Origin: Phyllobacterium calauticae
GTDB taxonomy: Bacteria > Pseudomonadota > Alphaproteobacteria > Rhizobiales > Rhizobiaceae
Length of the DNA: 64,000 bases
NCBI RefSeq assembly: GCF_019991125.1
Contig: NZ_JAGENB010000004.1
Coordinates: 1-64,000 of the forward strand
Reading direction: 5' to 3'
Shown here: piece by piece, positions 1 to 9,837 of the stretch
How the letters are laid out: each line of letters begins with the position of its first letter
How positions within the stretch are numbered: position 1 is the stretch's first letter
Position numbers and translations under genes: made by a program
Notes under the pieces: generated by a model
What the model was told of the DNA's origin: nothing
Database searches by the model: none
What the model saw: the letters and a program-made list of their open reading frames with translations, nothing else

Positions 1-370
1 ACTTGCGTAACAATCCGAAAACCACTTGAGAGCTTCCTTTAGGGCGCATTCAGCAACCGCCAGCGGCGCCCCGCCCTCGTTGTGTCGGTATATAGACCCC
101 ACCCACCAAAACTGTCAACACGCCTTTCCCAAAAAAACGCACAAATCCAAACTTTCTCAAATCAGCCAAGCAACCCCTGGGGATAACTCAACGGAGACAA
201 CACCCAGAAGCCAGCAAATACGGGAATTCTGCTCCCGGACCGGGGAAATGTGACAGTTATAATCCGTTAACCATAAGCTGTTTTCCGGTTCCCCGGCACG
301 GAAATATCCATTTTTTCCGGAATGAAGATGAGCGGGCCGACCAAATGAACCGACTCAGGGCGTGAAAACA
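1..370. other. Intergenic region at left edge, no gene recognised
   Basis: No reading frame here resembles a known protein. The one open frame of about 75 codons (26-253, plus) has a low-complexity, arginine/serine-rich translation without a ribosome binding site, so I do not call it. The stretch is probably the flank of a gene lying left of the window. Confidence 0.5.
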
Positions 371-397
371 AACAGCCCGGCTTGAGACCGGGCTGTT
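371..397 (-). terminator. Rho-independent terminator after gguB
   Basis: A perfect 10-bp inverted repeat, AACAGCCCGG / CCGGGCTGTT, with a 7-base loop lies 24 bases beyond the gguB stop. Read on the minus strand it is followed by TGTTTTCACG, a short T-rich tract. This is the expected end of the chvE-gguA-gguB transcript. Confidence 0.8.
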
Positions 398-420
398 GCA
401 TTCAGAACGGGGTGGGCGTT

Positions 421-1620
421 TTACCCCTTGTTCTTGTTATAGACGTCAAACACCACGGCCGCGAGCAGGACCAGTCCCTTGATCACCTGCTGCCAGTCGA
501 TGTTGACGCCCATGATCGACATGCCATTGTTCATGACGCCCATGATGAAGGCGCCGATGACGGCCCCCATCACCTGCCCGACGCCGCCCATCGCCGACGC
601 GCCGCCAATGAAGACGGCGGCGATCACGTCGAGCTCGAAGCCGAGACCGGCCTTTGGCGTCGCCGTGTTGAGGCGAGCGGCAAAGATCAGCCCGGCCAGC
701 GCGGCCAGAACCCCCATATTGACGAAGGTAAGAAAGGTCAGCCGCTCCGTCTTGATGCCGGACAGCTTTGCCGCCTTCTCATTGCCGCCCATGGCGTAGA
801 TACGCCGCCCGACGGTCATGCGTTTCGTCACGAAAACGAACAGGGCGATCAGCAGCGACATCACGATCAGGACATTCGGCAATCCCTTATAGGAGGACAG
901 GAGATAGGTCAGGAACAGGATGATGCCGGCGATGATGAGGTTCTTGGCGGCAAACAGAGCAAACGGCTCGCCCTGATAGCCGTGCTTCTCGCGCTTGGCC
1001 CGGCCGCGCAGGCTGAAATAGATCATCAGCGCCACGAGAAGGATGCCGACCAGCATGGATGTGATGTTGAAACCGGTGCCGCCAAAAACGTCGGGAATGA
1101 AACCGGAGCTGAGCAACTGGAACTGCGGCGGGAACGGTCCGACGGACTGGCCGCCAAGAAGCCACAGGGCCAACCCCTTGAAAACCAGCATCCCCGCCAG
1201 GGTCACGATGAAGGACGGTATCTTGTGATAGGCAACCCAATAGCCCTGGGCCGCGCCGATGAGACCGCCCATGATGAGGCACAGGATCGTCGCCGGGATA
1301 TAATGGATATGCCATTGCACCATCATCACGGCGGCAAGCCCGCCGACAAATCCCGAGACCGACCCCACCGACAGATCGATGTGACCGGCGACAATCACCA
1401 GCAGCATGCCGAGGGCCATGATGATGATGTAGCTGTTCTGCAGGACGAGGTTGGTCAGGTTGACCGGGCGGAACAGCGTGCCGTTCGTGGTGAACTGGAA
1501 GAACAGCATGATCAGGATCAGCGCCAGCACCAGCCCGTATTCGCGCAGATTGCCCTTCATGGGCGACCCGTCCGTCTTGGCTTCGGTCTTCGTCGGGGTT
1601 GCTGCGGTTTCAACAGTCAT
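421..1620 (-). CDS. gguB: Sugar ABC transporter permease, GguB/XylH type
   Basis: Inner-membrane permease of a CUT2-class (ribose/xylose type) importer, 399 residues, working with GguA and ChvE. The translation has about ten hydrophobic segments and family landmarks such as '[14 protein letters not shown]' near residue 75 and '[17 protein letters not shown]' in the last quarter. The family's usual length is about 390-400 residues. Its start overlaps the end of gguA by four bases (ATGA), which suggests translational coupling. In Agrobacterium relatives the system imports galactose, glucose, arabinose and xylose; that substrate range is inferred here from the family. Confidence 0.92.
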   Translation of the reverse strand: MTVETAATPTKTEAKTDGSPMKGNLREYGLVLALILIMLFFQFTTNGTLFRPVNLTNLVLQNSYIIIMALGMLLVIVAGHIDLSVGSVSGFVGGLAAVMMVQWHIHYIPATILCLIMGGLIGAAQGYWVAYHKIPSFIVTLAGMLVFKGLALWLLGGQSVGPFPPQFQLLSSGFIPDVFGGTGFNITSMLVGILLVALMIYFSLRGRAKREKHGYQGEPFALFAAKNLIIAGIILFLTYLLSSYKGLPNVLIVMSLLIALFVFVTKRMTVGRRIYAMGGNEKAAKLSGIKTERLTFLTFVNMGVLAALAGLIFAARLNTATPKAGLGFELDVIAAVFIGGASAMGGVGQVMGAVIGAFIMGVMNNGMSIMGVNIDWQQVIKGLVLLAAVVFDVYNKNKG

Positions 1621-3146
1621 GATGTTTTCCCTTCGGCACGGATAATGGCGCGCATGATCTTTTCCTGGCTTGCTTCCTTGGCTGGCATTTCGCCGACGAT
1701 CCTTCCCTGGTTCATCACATAGATCCGGTCACAGACGCCGAGCAGCTCCGGCATTTCCGACGAGATCATCAGTACGCTTTTGCCCTCGCTCACCAGCTGG
1801 TTGATGATGGAATAGATTTCATATTTTGCCCCGACGTCGATCCCGCGGGTTGGCTCGTCCAGCATCAGCAGGTCCGGATTGGCAAAGAGCCATTTCGACA
1901 GGACAACCTTCTGCTGGTTGCCGCCGGAAAGGTTGCCGGTTTTCTGATAGATGCTGGATGAGCGGATATTGGTCTTGCGGCGATATTCATTGGCCACTTT
2001 CAATTCCGCCATATCGTCCAGCACACCGCCATGCGAAACACCGTCAAGGTTGACGATGGTGGTGTTGTGCTTGATGTGGTCGATCAGATTGAGCCCGTAG
2101 GTCTTGCGATCTTCCGTGACATAGGCAATGCCGTTTTCCACGGCCTTGCCGATGGTCGAGACATCCACCTTCCTGCCCTTGATGAAAACCTCGCCGCTGA
2201 TCTTGCGGCCATAGGCCTTGCCGAAGACACTCATGGCAAATTCGGTGCGCCCTGCCCCCATCAGCCCGGCGATCCCCACCACCTCGCCCTTGCGAACGTT
2301 GAGATTGATACCGTTGATGACGGTCCGGTCGCTGTGAACGTGATGGTGAACCACCCAGTCCTTCACTTCAAAGACGACGTCGCCAATATCCGGCTCGCGC
2401 TGGGGAAAGCGATCCGCCAGCTGGCGGCCGACCATGGAGGTCACGATCCGGTCCTCGGAGATCGCGTCCTTGTCCAGCGTTTCAATCGTCGCTCCGTCGC
2501 GCAGCACGGTGATGCGGTCGGCAACCTTGCCGACTTCGTTCAGCTTGTGGGAAATCAGGATCGACGAAATACCCTGCGCCTTGAACTCCAGCAGCAGTTC
2601 AAGCAGTGCATCGCTGTCCTTTTCATTGAGACTGGCCGTCGGCTCGTCGAGAATGAGCAGTTCGACCTCTTTCGACAGGGCCTTGGCGATTTCCACCAGC
2701 TGCTGCTTGCCGACGCCGAGATTGGTGATCAGCGTCTGCGGATCTTCGCGCAGGCCGACCTTCTTGAGCAGCGCGCGCGTGCGGGTTTCCGCAGCATGCC
2801 AATCGATAATGCCGAATTTCGCCGGTTCATTGCCCAGGAAGATGTTCTCGGCAATGGACAGAAGCGGCACAAGGGCCAGCTCCTGATGAATGATGATGAT
2901 GCCTTTCGCTTCACTGTCGCCGATATCGCGAAAGTGCTGTTCCTGCCCGTTATAATGAATTTCACCCTCATAGCTGCCATGCGGATAGACACCGCTCAAC
3001 ACTTTCATGAGGGTTGATTTTCCCGCACCGTTCTCGCCGACGAGCGCGTGAATCTCGCCCTTGCGGACATTCAGATTGACATTGTTGAGCGCTTTCACCC
3101 CGGGAAAGGTTTTGGTGATATTGCGCATTTCGAGGATAGTATCCAT
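1617..3146 (-). CDS. gguA: Sugar ABC transporter ATP-binding protein, GguA/XylG type
   Basis: Double-domain ATPase of a CUT2 sugar importer, 509 residues. The first nucleotide-binding domain has a clean Walker [10 protein letters not shown], at residues 38-46. The second carries the degenerate 'GLMGAGRTE' loop typical of the family, and the second signature is 'LSGGNQQKV'. I chose the ATG at 3146 (MDTILEMRN) because GAGGA sits seven bases upstream; a start four codons earlier at 3158 would run through that ribosome site. It lies behind chvE, separated by a hairpin at 3277-3304 that may lower its expression relative to the binding protein. Confidence 0.92.
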   Translation of the reverse strand: MDTILEMRNITKTFPGVKALNNVNLNVRKGEIHALVGENGAGKSTLMKVLSGVYPHGSYEGEIHYNGQEQHFRDIGDSEAKGIIIIHQELALVPLLSIAENIFLGNEPAKFGIIDWHAAETRTRALLKKVGLREDPQTLITNLGVGKQQLVEIAKALSKEVELLILDEPTASLNEKDSDALLELLLEFKAQGISSILISHKLNEVGKVADRITVLRDGATIETLDKDAISEDRIVTSMVGRQLADRFPQREPDIGDVVFEVKDWVVHHHVHSDRTVINGINLNVRKGEVVGIAGLMGAGRTEFAMSVFGKAYGRKISGEVFIKGRKVDVSTIGKAVENGIAYVTEDRKTYGLNLIDHIKHNTTIVNLDGVSHGGVLDDMAELKVANEYRRKTNIRSSSIYQKTGNLSGGNQQKVVLSKWLFANPDLLMLDEPTRGIDVGAKYEIYSIINQLVSEGKSVLMISSEMPELLGVCDRIYVMNQGRIVGEMPAKEASQEKIMRAIIRAEGKTS

Positions 3147-3276
3147 GCAGATCCTCATCGACGCCTGCGAGCGGCATTATAGGCTCAGATGGCGTTTCTC
3201 TTGGCAAACTTATAAAAACCCAGCGGTCGCACACCAGCGGAACATTCTTGACAGGCATCACGACCGGCGTAACAAC

Positions 3277-3304
3277 AAACCCTGCGCAATGATGCGCAGG
3301 GTTT
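3277..3304 (-). terminator. Intercistronic hairpin (attenuator) between chvE and gguA
   Basis: A perfect 12-bp inverted repeat, AAACCCTGCGCA / TGCGCAGGGTTT with a 4-base loop, lies 16 bases downstream of the chvE stop. On the minus strand it is followed by GTTGTTACG. It looks like a partial terminator or 3' stabiliser that leaves chvE mRNA more abundant than the gguAB mRNA. The same layout occurs after ugpB (24966-24999). Confidence 0.7.
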
Positions 3305-3320
3305 GCCGGATATCCAAGAC

Positions 3321-4382
3321 TTATTTGATCTGGGCTTCGGTGTAATAACCGCCGCCAATCAGGATTTCCTTCCAGTTGGTCTTGTCCACTTCCACCGGCT
3401 TCAGGAGATAGGACGGAACAACCTTGACACCATTGTTGTAGGTCTTGGTGTCGTTGATCTCCGGCTGCTCGCCCTTCAGCACCTTGTCGATGACATTCGA
3501 CGTCACCTTGGCCAGTTCACGCGTATCCTTGTAGATCGTGGAATACTGTTCACCGGCGATGATCGACTTCACCGAGGGAACTTCGGCATCCTGCCCGGAA
3601 ACAAACGGGAACGGCTGGTCCTTGGTGCCGTAACCGACGCCGCGCAGCGACGACAGGATACCGATCGACAGGCCATCATAGGGCGACAGAACGGCGTTGA
3701 CCTTCTTGTCCGTGTAATAGGCGGAAAGGAGATTATCCATGCGGGCTTGGGCGACGGCGCCATCCCAGCGCAGCGTACCGACTTTGTCCATGCCGGCCTG
3801 GCCGGACTGGACGACGAGCTTGCCGCTGTCGATCAGAGGCTGAAGCACGGACATCGCGCCATTGTAGAAGAAGAACGCGTTGTTATCGTCGGGCGAGCCG
3901 CCGAACAGTTCGATGTTGAACGGGCCCTTTGCTTCGGGAAGACCGAGCGCCTTCACGAGCGATCCGGCCTGCAGGACACCAACCTGAAAATTGTCAAATG
4001 TCGTATAGTAGTCGACATTGCCGGAATCGCGGATCAGGCGGTCATAGGAAATGACCTTGATGTTCGCATCATGCGCCTGCTGCAGCACATTGGACAGCGT
4101 GGTGCCGTCAATGGCCGCGATGACCAGAACCTTCACGCCCTTGGTGACCATGTTTTCGATCTGGGCAAGCTGGTTTGGAATGTCATCTTCCGCATATTGC
4201 AGGTCGGTGGTGTAGCCGCGTTCCTTCAGCGCCTTCACCATATTGTCTCCGTCAGCAATCCAGCGTGCGGAGGATTTCGTCGGCATCGAGATGCCAACGG
4301 CGCCCTTGTCCTGAGCAAAACCCTGCGTACCCATCGCAGAAAGCGCGATCAGGCCTGCAGCAACCATCTTAAACATTTTCAC
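3321..4382 (-). CDS. chvE: Periplasmic multiple sugar-binding protein ChvE
   Basis: Substrate-binding protein of the ChvE/XylF family, 353 residues. Residues 1-23 form a signal peptide ending 'TQGFAQ', followed by the ligand domain starting '[16 protein letters not shown]'. Near-complete family agreement runs through '[14 protein letters not shown]' and '[13 protein letters not shown]'. In Agrobacterium ChvE delivers aldoses to GguAB and also signals to VirA; only the transport role can be inferred here, since no virA is in view. It is first in the operon, with a 323-base regulatory gap to the divergent araD1-like gene. Confidence 0.93.
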   Translation of the reverse strand: MKMFKMVAAGLIALSAMGTQGFAQDKGAVGISMPTKSSARWIADGDNMVKALKERGYTTDLQYAEDDIPNQLAQIENMVTKGVKVLVIAAIDGTTLSNVLQQAHDANIKVISYDRLIRDSGNVDYYTTFDNFQVGVLQAGSLVKALGLPEAKGPFNIELFGGSPDDNNAFFFYNGAMSVLQPLIDSGKLVVQSGQAGMDKVGTLRWDGAVAQARMDNLLSAYYTDKKVNAVLSPYDGLSIGILSSLRGVGYGTKDQPFPFVSGQDAEVPSVKSIIAGEQYSTIYKDTRELAKVTSNVIDKVLKGEQPEINDTKTYNNGVKVVPSYLLKPVEVDKTNWKEILIGGGYYTEAQIK

Positions 4383-4705
4383 TGGTATCCTCCCAATTTC
4401 CCTAATGGACGCTATTTTAGTCGAGCATGTTTTCCGGGTGGAATCGTCTTCGTATCAGCCTCCAGCTCCTCCCAGAGCACGATCCTTGCAACACTTATCT
4501 CAAAAGTATGACTTTTGGAATAGTCCTTTCGAACCACAGCAAAAAGTCTTTCCCGGCAGGCCACCAGCGCAATCAGAAAACCGAGCTTGCAACCGTTTAC
4601 ATCGATATAATACTATTATAGTATTTTTCAAAAATCACTCGCTTAAAATCAAGAATGAAGTGAAGCTGCGCCTGCTTCACACGATAATTCCCCGGGAGGA
4701 CAGAC
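4383..4705. promoter_or_regulatory. Divergent chvE / araD1 promoter region with TATAATA palindrome
   Basis: This 323-base gap holds no gene. It becomes very A+T rich at 4596-4640. At 4606-4620 there is a perfect palindrome, TATAATACTATTATA, overlapped by a second inverted repeat AATACTA-TTA-TAGTATT (4609-4625). A related 12-bp palindrome, TATAATATTATA, lies upstream of the GntR gene at 7396-7407. The pair may be operators for that regulator. GGGAGGA at 4694-4700 is the ribosome site for the plus-strand gene. Confidence 0.55.
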
Positions 4706-5698
4706 GTGAATTTGGTTCAATTGCTCAATGCCAATGGGAAGCGGCGGGTTGCCGCGCGGGTGGATGATACGTTCCGGCACGTGAAGCGGACCCGGTCGGT
4801 TCTCGAACTCGCGCACGCGGCCATTGAAGCCAAGACCTCCCTCTCCAGGATCGTCGAAGCGCGCGGGCTGGGCAAAGCGCTCGACATTGCGGCCGCCTAT
4901 GCCGAAGGGCGGTTGCTGTCGCCCATCGATACGCACGATCCAGCCCATATCCATCTGACGGGAACAGGCCTGACTCATCTTGGATCCGCAGCGACGCGCG
5001 ATGCCATGCACCGCAAGATCGACGATGCCAAGGAAGAAACCCTGACCGATTCGATGAAGATGTTCCGCATGGGTCTTGAAGGCGGCAAACCCAGAAAGGG
5101 ACAGACCGGCGTGCAGCCGGAATGGTTCTACAAGGGCAATGGCACGATGCTCACCGGGCCGGGGCAGCCGCTTTTGTCTCCAGCCTTTGCCGAAGACGCC
5201 GGCGAGGAACCGGAGATTGCCGGTATCTATGTGATCGGTTCCGACGGCACGCCGTTCCGCATCGGCTTTGCACTGGCCAATGAATTCTCCGATCATATCA
5301 CCGAGCGCGTCAATTATCTCTTTCTGGCTCACTCCAAACTGCGCCCCTGTTCCCTGGGACCGGAGTTGATCGTCGGTGATCTGCCGGCCGACATTCGCGG
5401 CAGTTCGCGTATCCTGCGCAAGGGCAAGACGATCTGGGAAAAACCTTTCCTGTCCGGTGAAGACAACATGTCCCACACGATTGCCAATCTCGAACATCAT
5501 CATTTCAAGTATCCGGTTTTCCGCCAGCCCGGCGATGTCCATGTCCACATGTTCGGAACCGCAACGCTGTCCTTCGCCGATGGCGTCAAGACAGAGAATG
5601 GCGACGTCTTTGAAATCGAAGCGTCCGCGTTCGGCCTGCCCTTGCGCAATCCGCTGAAAATACAAAAGCCGGTAAAGGTGAAAGTGGCTACACTTTGA
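4706..5698 (+). CDS. AraD1 family protein (GguC-like, FAH superfamily)
   Basis: A 330-residue protein matching the AraD1/GguC family of the fumarylacetoacetate hydrolase superfamily. Members lie beside chvE-gguAB or L-arabinose genes and are thought to act on 2-keto-3-deoxy sugar acids (2-keto-3-deoxy-L-arabinonate dehydratase has been proposed). Seen here: 'HIHLTGTGLTHLGSA', 'GVQPEWFYKGNG', 'LGPELIVGDLP' and 'GDVHVHMFGTATLSF'. Translation starts at GTG, five bases after a strong GGGAGGA. It is divergent from chvE and 56 bases ahead of an aldose dehydrogenase-like gene, consistent with the oxidative aldose route. The exact reaction is not proven. Confidence 0.8.
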   Translation: MNLVQLLNANGKRRVAARVDDTFRHVKRTRSVLELAHAAIEAKTSLSRIVEARGLGKALDIAAAYAEGRLLSPIDTHDPAHIHLTGTGLTHLGSAATRDAMHRKIDDAKEETLTDSMKMFRMGLEGGKPRKGQTGVQPEWFYKGNGTMLTGPGQPLLSPAFAEDAGEEPEIAGIYVIGSDGTPFRIGFALANEFSDHITERVNYLFLAHSKLRPCSLGPELIVGDLPADIRGSSRILRKGKTIWEKPFLSGEDNMSHTIANLEHHHFKYPVFRQPGDVHVHMFGTATLSFADGVKTENGDVFEIEASAFGLPLRNPLKIQKPVKVKVATL

Positions 5699-5754
5699 GG
5701 TGCAAAACTGCCAGACAGGTCCGCACGCCCTGCCCGCAACAATAATCGGTACAG

Positions 5755-6534
5755 ATGATGACAATGAAGCCGTCCGTTTTCGCACGCTATCCCGGCCTTT
5801 CCGGCAAGCCAGTTTTCATTTCCGGCGGTGCAACGGGTATCGGCGAGATGATCGTCCGCGCCTTTGCGGCGGAAGGCGCCAGGGTGGGGTTTGTTGATCT
5901 TGCCGAGGCGGAAGGCAGAAAACTCGCCGAAGACTTGAATGCTTCAGGCGGCAACGTAACATTTCGCGCCGCCGACGTGACGGATATCGGTGCCTATCAA
6001 AGAACGATCCGCGAAATCGAGGAAATCCAAGGCGCGACAACGGTTCTCGTGAACAATGCCGCCAATGACACACGCCATGACTGGCGCGAGGTGACACCAG
6101 AGTATTTCGACCAGCGCATTGCGGTGAATCTGCGCCATATGTTTTTCGCCATCCAGGCAGTCGCACCGGCAATGATTGCCGCGGGCGGCGGTTCCATCAT
6201 CAACTTCGGCTCCGTCGGCTGGATGATGGCATCGGGAGGATATCCCGGCTATGCCTCTGCCAAGTCGGCCGTCCACGGCCTCACCCGCTCCTTTGCCCGC
6301 GATCTCGGCAAACACGCCATCCGCGTCAACACGCTGGTGCCGGGATGGGTGATGACCCAGCGCCAGCTCGATCTGTGGGTCGACGATGCGGCCAATGAAT
6401 TGATCGACCGCAGCCAATGCCTGGCGGGGCGGGTCATGCCCGACGATATCGCCCGAATGGCGCTGTTCCTCGCATCGGATGATTCCAGAATGTGTTCCGC
6501 CCAGAACTTCATCGTCGACGGCGGATGGGTCTAA
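5755..6534 (+). CDS. SDR-family aldose 1-dehydrogenase (XylB-like)
   Basis: Short-chain dehydrogenase of 259 residues. The NAD(P) motif is 'GGATGIGE' at about residues 24-31, with 'NNAAND' near 99 and the catalytic Tyr/Lys in 'YPGYASAKSAVHG'. The stretch 'RIAVNLRHMFFAIQAVAPAM' closely follows, from memory, the Caulobacter D-xylose dehydrogenase XylB, so oxidation of a pyranose (xylose, arabinose or galactose) to the lactone is likely. It is cotranscribed with the AraD1-family gene. Several Met codons (5755, 5758, 5764) make the exact start uncertain; no strong ribosome site separates them. Confidence 0.8.
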   Translation: MMTMKPSVFARYPGLSGKPVFISGGATGIGEMIVRAFAAEGARVGFVDLAEAEGRKLAEDLNASGGNVTFRAADVTDIGAYQRTIREIEEIQGATTVLVNNAANDTRHDWREVTPEYFDQRIAVNLRHMFFAIQAVAPAMIAAGGGSIINFGSVGWMMASGGYPGYASAKSAVHGLTRSFARDLGKHAIRVNTLVPGWVMTQRQLDLWVDDAANELIDRSQCLAGRVMPDDIARMALFLASDDSRMCSAQNFIVDGGWV

Positions 6535-6538
6535 GGCT

Positions 6539-7285
6539 CTAGTCAGTGCCCGAGGCTGCCAGGACGCGTTCGGCGCCATCCTGAATGACGCCGCGCATGG
6601 CTTCCTTGGCAGCCGCAACGTTCCGGTCCCTGATGGCATCGGCGATGGCCCGGTGCCGTGCAACCGAATGCATGTGACGCTCGGTGTTGGGTATGGGCGA
6701 GCTGATCGTGAACGTTGTCACCAGCGCCACCTCGATCAGGGCACTGATCGAACGCATGAACGGATTGCCGGAGGCTTCCGCAATGGCAATGTGGAACTGC
6801 AGGTCGCTATGGACAAAATGGGCCGGCGATTCCCGTGTGCTGCCCATCTGCTCAACCCACTCGTAGAGCTTTGCTAGCTGCGCTTCGGTGCGCCGTAGTG
6901 CGGCGAGACCCGCAGCTTCCGGTTCCAGCGCCAGGCGCATTTCCACGATGCTGGACAGGAAGGCGGCGCTGGCACCGGCCTCGAAATGCCAGACGAGAAT
7001 ATCCGGATCGAAAAGGTTCCAGTTGGAGCGCTCCAGTACGCGGGTGCCGATCTTGGCCTTGGGCTGGATAAGCCCCTTTGCTGCGAGGGTCTTCAACGCC
7101 TCGCGCAGAACGGTGCGCGACACGCCAAAGCGCTCGAGCAGTTCCGCGTCCCCCGGCAGAATGCTGTTCTCGGGATAGGACCCGTTGACGATCCGCAGGC
7201 CAAGATCGCGCATGACGTGGCCGTGATGCGTACGCGAATGACCCGCCGTACGGAAATCATAATTGCTGAGTTCGTTTTCGACCAA
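6539..7285 (-). CDS. FadR-type GntR transcriptional regulator
   Basis: N-terminal winged helix-turn-helix ('ILPGDAELLERFGVSRTVLR' then 'LKTLAAKGLIQPKAKIGTRV') plus a C-terminal FCD ligand domain with its conserved acidic and His residues ('HSDLQFHIAIAEASGN', 'RHRAIADAI'). I prefer a TTG start at 7285, behind AGGG, because the longer frame from 7363 adds a basic, non-homologous N-terminus; the length is then 248 residues. It is convergent with the dehydrogenase and probably controls the adjoining sugar genes through the palindromes at 4606 and 7396. In Agrobacterium the chvE regulator is the LysR-type GbpR; none is seen here. Confidence 0.82.
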   Translation of the reverse strand: MVENELSNYDFRTAGHSRTHHGHVMRDLGLRIVNGSYPENSILPGDAELLERFGVSRTVLREALKTLAAKGLIQPKAKIGTRVLERSNWNLFDPDILVWHFEAGASAAFLSSIVEMRLALEPEAAGLAALRRTEAQLAKLYEWVEQMGSTRESPAHFVHSDLQFHIAIAEASGNPFMRSISALIEVALVTTFTISSPIPNTERHMHSVARHRAIADAIRDRNVAAAKEAMRGVIQDGAERVLAASGTD

Positions 7286-7395
7286 TTGTATCCCTGTGAC
7301 TGGCGATTTGCTTCTTGACGCTAAAGCAAATATTGATCGGCTCCACGTGCTTCGTAGACGCAATCTGCTTCGCCAGTTCCTCCCTGAGCACTATT

Positions 7396-7407
7396 TATAA
7401 TATTATA
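7396..7407. promoter_or_regulatory. TATAATATTATA palindrome upstream of the GntR gene
   Basis: A perfect 12-bp palindrome lies in the A+T-rich stretch between the GntR start (7285) and the AraC stop (7468). It shares its half-site with the palindrome at 4606-4620. It is a plausible autoregulatory operator; binding is inferred only from this pairing. Confidence 0.4.
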
Positions 7408-7467
7408 TGATCAATAACAATTCTCAATCTGAACAACGCGCAAATCCGCTGCCGCTTGCCATGGGCG

Positions 7468-8391
7468 CTACCCTTGAAATCCAGCCGCCCCGCCGGTCAA
7501 TTGCCCTCCGCTGCGCAGATCACGCCGGAAGTCCGATGGGGACATGCCGGCAATATTGCGGAACGACTTGTTGAAGGCGCTGAGCGAGCCAAACCCACTG
7601 TCCATCGCGACCTGCAGCACATTCGCCCTGTCCTGCAATAGCATGGCCTGCGCGTAGGACAGCCTGAGAAGACTCACGTAATTGTTCAATGTCATGCCGG
7701 TCGATTTCTTGAATACGCTCATCGCATATTTGGGATGAAGCCCCGCCGACGTGGCTATGTCGATCGAGTCAATATCCTGCAGAAAGTTGCCTGCTATAAA
7801 ATCACACATCCGCGCAACCGCCCTGGACGACTGCTGACTGGATTGCTCACCAGCAGATATATTCGGGCAATCAGGCACCAGGCGATAAGGCTCGAAGCCA
7901 ATACGTTCGATCCGCAGAAGCAGTTCATTGACCGCATGTTCCGCCTTCACGGGATCGCCTGACCGGGCATAGGCGTACCATCGCGTAAAGTTTTCCCTGT
8001 CGGCCGCGTCGGTTGCAGCGGTGACAAGGGTTGCTCCCTGCATCAATCGGCTTGGCACGCTCTCCGGCAGACGCATGCGAAAGAAATACACGAGCGGTAG
8101 GTGCGCGCCCGCGTAAATCGAATCGTCGGAAGATTCGTCCATCCGGTGCGGCTGGCCGCCCCAGAACAGGCACATATCACCCGCATTGAGGCGGATTTTG
8201 TGATCCTTCATCCGATAATGCACGGAACCGCGAATGACGTAGTTGACCTCGACTTGTGCGTGCCAATGCGGCATGGCCATGACGAGCGGGTGATTGTGAA
8301 ACATTTGCAGAGCTGTCGGCAGACCTTCGACACTGCTCGCCCCCGGCTGATAGATCGGCCTTTCTCCCATCTTACTTTCCGCCCAATTCAT
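7468..8391 (-). CDS. AraC-family transcriptional regulator
   Basis: About 307 residues. An N-terminal cupin-like sensor domain ('PHWHAQVEVNYVIRGSVHY', then 'LNAGDMCLFWGGQPHRM') is followed by a C-terminal double helix-turn-helix ('DIATSAGLHPKYAMSVFKKS' and 'LQVAMDSGFGSLSAFNKSFR'). The open frame continues to 8478, but the ATG at 8391 (MNWAESKMG) has AAGGGA just upstream and leaves room for a promoter facing the divergent transporter gene. It most likely activates the operon at 8478-15517. Confidence 0.8.
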   Translation of the reverse strand: MNWAESKMGERPIYQPGASSVEGLPTALQMFHNHPLVMAMPHWHAQVEVNYVIRGSVHYRMKDHKIRLNAGDMCLFWGGQPHRMDESSDDSIYAGAHLPLVYFFRMRLPESVPSRLMQGATLVTAATDAADRENFTRWYAYARSGDPVKAEHAVNELLLRIERIGFEPYRLVPDCPNISAGEQSSQQSSRAVARMCDFIAGNFLQDIDSIDIATSAGLHPKYAMSVFKKSTGMTLNNYVSLLRLSYAQAMLLQDRANVLQVAMDSGFGSLSAFNKSFRNIAGMSPSDFRRDLRSGGQLTGGAAGFQG

Positions 8392-8477
8392 GTTCCCTTT
8401 ATGAGAGACAGGCGCTCCCTTGCCGCTAGTGTAGCCATGTTCGCAAAGATCGGGCAATTGAAAAGGGAGGATTTTCA

Positions 8478-9758
8478 ATGAGCTTCAAATTTCTTGGCGC
8501 GACAGCACTTGTCGCAGCATTGGGCATGGGTTCGGCAACCGCACTGGCACAGCCAACCGAGATTACCATCTGGAGCTGGGATATCGCGGCTTCTTCACTG
8601 AAAGCATCGCTGGAGGGCTTCAACAAGCAGTTTCCGGATATAAAGGTGAATGTTCAGGATCTTGGCAATCACCAGGTCTTTGACAAGACACTCGCTGCCT
8701 GTGCTGCGGGCGGGGACGGCCTGCCGGATGTCGTCACGATCGAGAATTACAAGGCCGAGATTTTCTGGAACCGTTTTCCCGATTGCTTCGCCAATCTGAA
8801 GGATCTCGGCTATACCAGCGAGATACAAGCCAAATTCCCGGATTTCAAACGCACTGAGCTGGAAGCCGGCGATGTCCCCTATGCCATGCCATGGGACTCC
8901 GGTCCCGTCGCCGTTTTTTACCGGCGCGACTATTACGAAAAGGCTGGCGTTGACCCCAAGAGCATAACGACTTGGGATGATTTCATCGCCGCTGGCAAGA
9001 AAATTGCCGCTGCCAACCCCAGTGTTGTCATGGCTCAGGCGGACTTCAACGGCGACAGCGAATGGTTTCGCATGATCTCCAACGAGCAGGGTTGCGGCTT
9101 CTTTTCCGCCGATGGCCAGACCATAGCCATCAACCAGCCCGCATGCATTGCCACGCTGGAGAAGATCAAGCAGATGAAGGACGCAGGCACGCTTACGGCA
9201 GCCAACTGGGATGAAAAGGTTCAGGCCAACACAGCCGGCACCGTCGCGAGCCAGCTTTATGGTGGCTGGTATGAGGGTACCATCCGCACCAACTCGCCCA
9301 AACTTGCGGGCAAATGGGGCGTCTACCTCATGCCAAGTCTTGCGCCCAACGGGGCCCATGCGGCCAATGTCGGCGGTTCGTCATTGGCAATCAGCAATGG
9401 CTCCCAGAACAAGAAAGCAGCCTGGACATATCTGAACTACGTCCTTGGCACCGATGAGGGACAGATCACCATGCTCAAGAGCTTTGGTCTCGTACCCTCG
9501 CTGCTCAGCGCGGAAAAACAACCCTTCGTCTCCGAACCGCAGTCCTATTGGGGCGGGCAGGCAATCTGGGCAGATATTCTTGGAACATTGCCAAAGGTCG
9601 TGGCAAGTCGCGGCACTGCGTTTCAGGGTGATGCGGATGGCATCTACAAGGCAACCCAAACCAAATATTTTGCGGGAGGATATCCCAACGCGAAGGCCGC
9701 GCTGGATGATGCAGCAAACCAGATTGCATCGGCAACAGGACTGCCAATCGCTCAATGA
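8478..9758 (+). CDS. Sugar ABC transporter substrate-binding protein (CUT1)
   Basis: Family 1 extracellular solute-binding protein of 426 residues. The signal peptide ends near residue 24 ('TALAQPTE'), and the mature start 'EITIWSWDIAASSLKA' is typical of oligosaccharide binders. 'VPYAMPWDSGPVAVFYRRDYYEKAGVDP' contains the usual hinge and aromatic binding residues. GGAGG lies seven bases before the ATG. It heads the operon SBP-permease-permease-ATPase. Overall it resembles LacE-like di- or oligosaccharide binders of rhizobia; the substrate cannot be set from sequence. Confidence 0.88.
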   Translation: MSFKFLGATALVAALGMGSATALAQPTEITIWSWDIAASSLKASLEGFNKQFPDIKVNVQDLGNHQVFDKTLAACAAGGDGLPDVVTIENYKAEIFWNRFPDCFANLKDLGYTSEIQAKFPDFKRTELEAGDVPYAMPWDSGPVAVFYRRDYYEKAGVDPKSITTWDDFIAAGKKIAAANPSVVMAQADFNGDSEWFRMISNEQGCGFFSADGQTIAINQPACIATLEKIKQMKDAGTLTAANWDEKVQANTAGTVASQLYGGWYEGTIRTNSPKLAGKWGVYLMPSLAPNGAHAANVGGSSLAISNGSQNKKAAWTYLNYVLGTDEGQITMLKSFGLVPSLLSAEKQPFVSEPQSYWGGQAIWADILGTLPKVVASRGTAFQGDADGIYKATQTKYFAGGYPNAKAALDDAANQIASATGLPIAQ

Positions 9759-9837
9759 GCTCAGTGCCGGACAGGGGTCGGAGCGCCCGTCCGGCATTCC
9801 GTTGGAAGACCTGACTATCCGCCGTGGAGGACAACCG

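Noticed and set aside
26-253. 75-codon plus frame at the left edge
   Set aside because: No ribosome binding site, no recognisable motif, composition like non-coding sequence.
382-1722. 446-codon plus-strand open frame over gguB
   Set aside because: Low-complexity His/Asp/Gln-rich translation, antisense to a well supported permease.
7286-7363. 26-residue N-terminal extension of the GntR regulator
   Set aside because: It lies outside the winged-helix domain, has no ribosome site and is unlike family N-termini.
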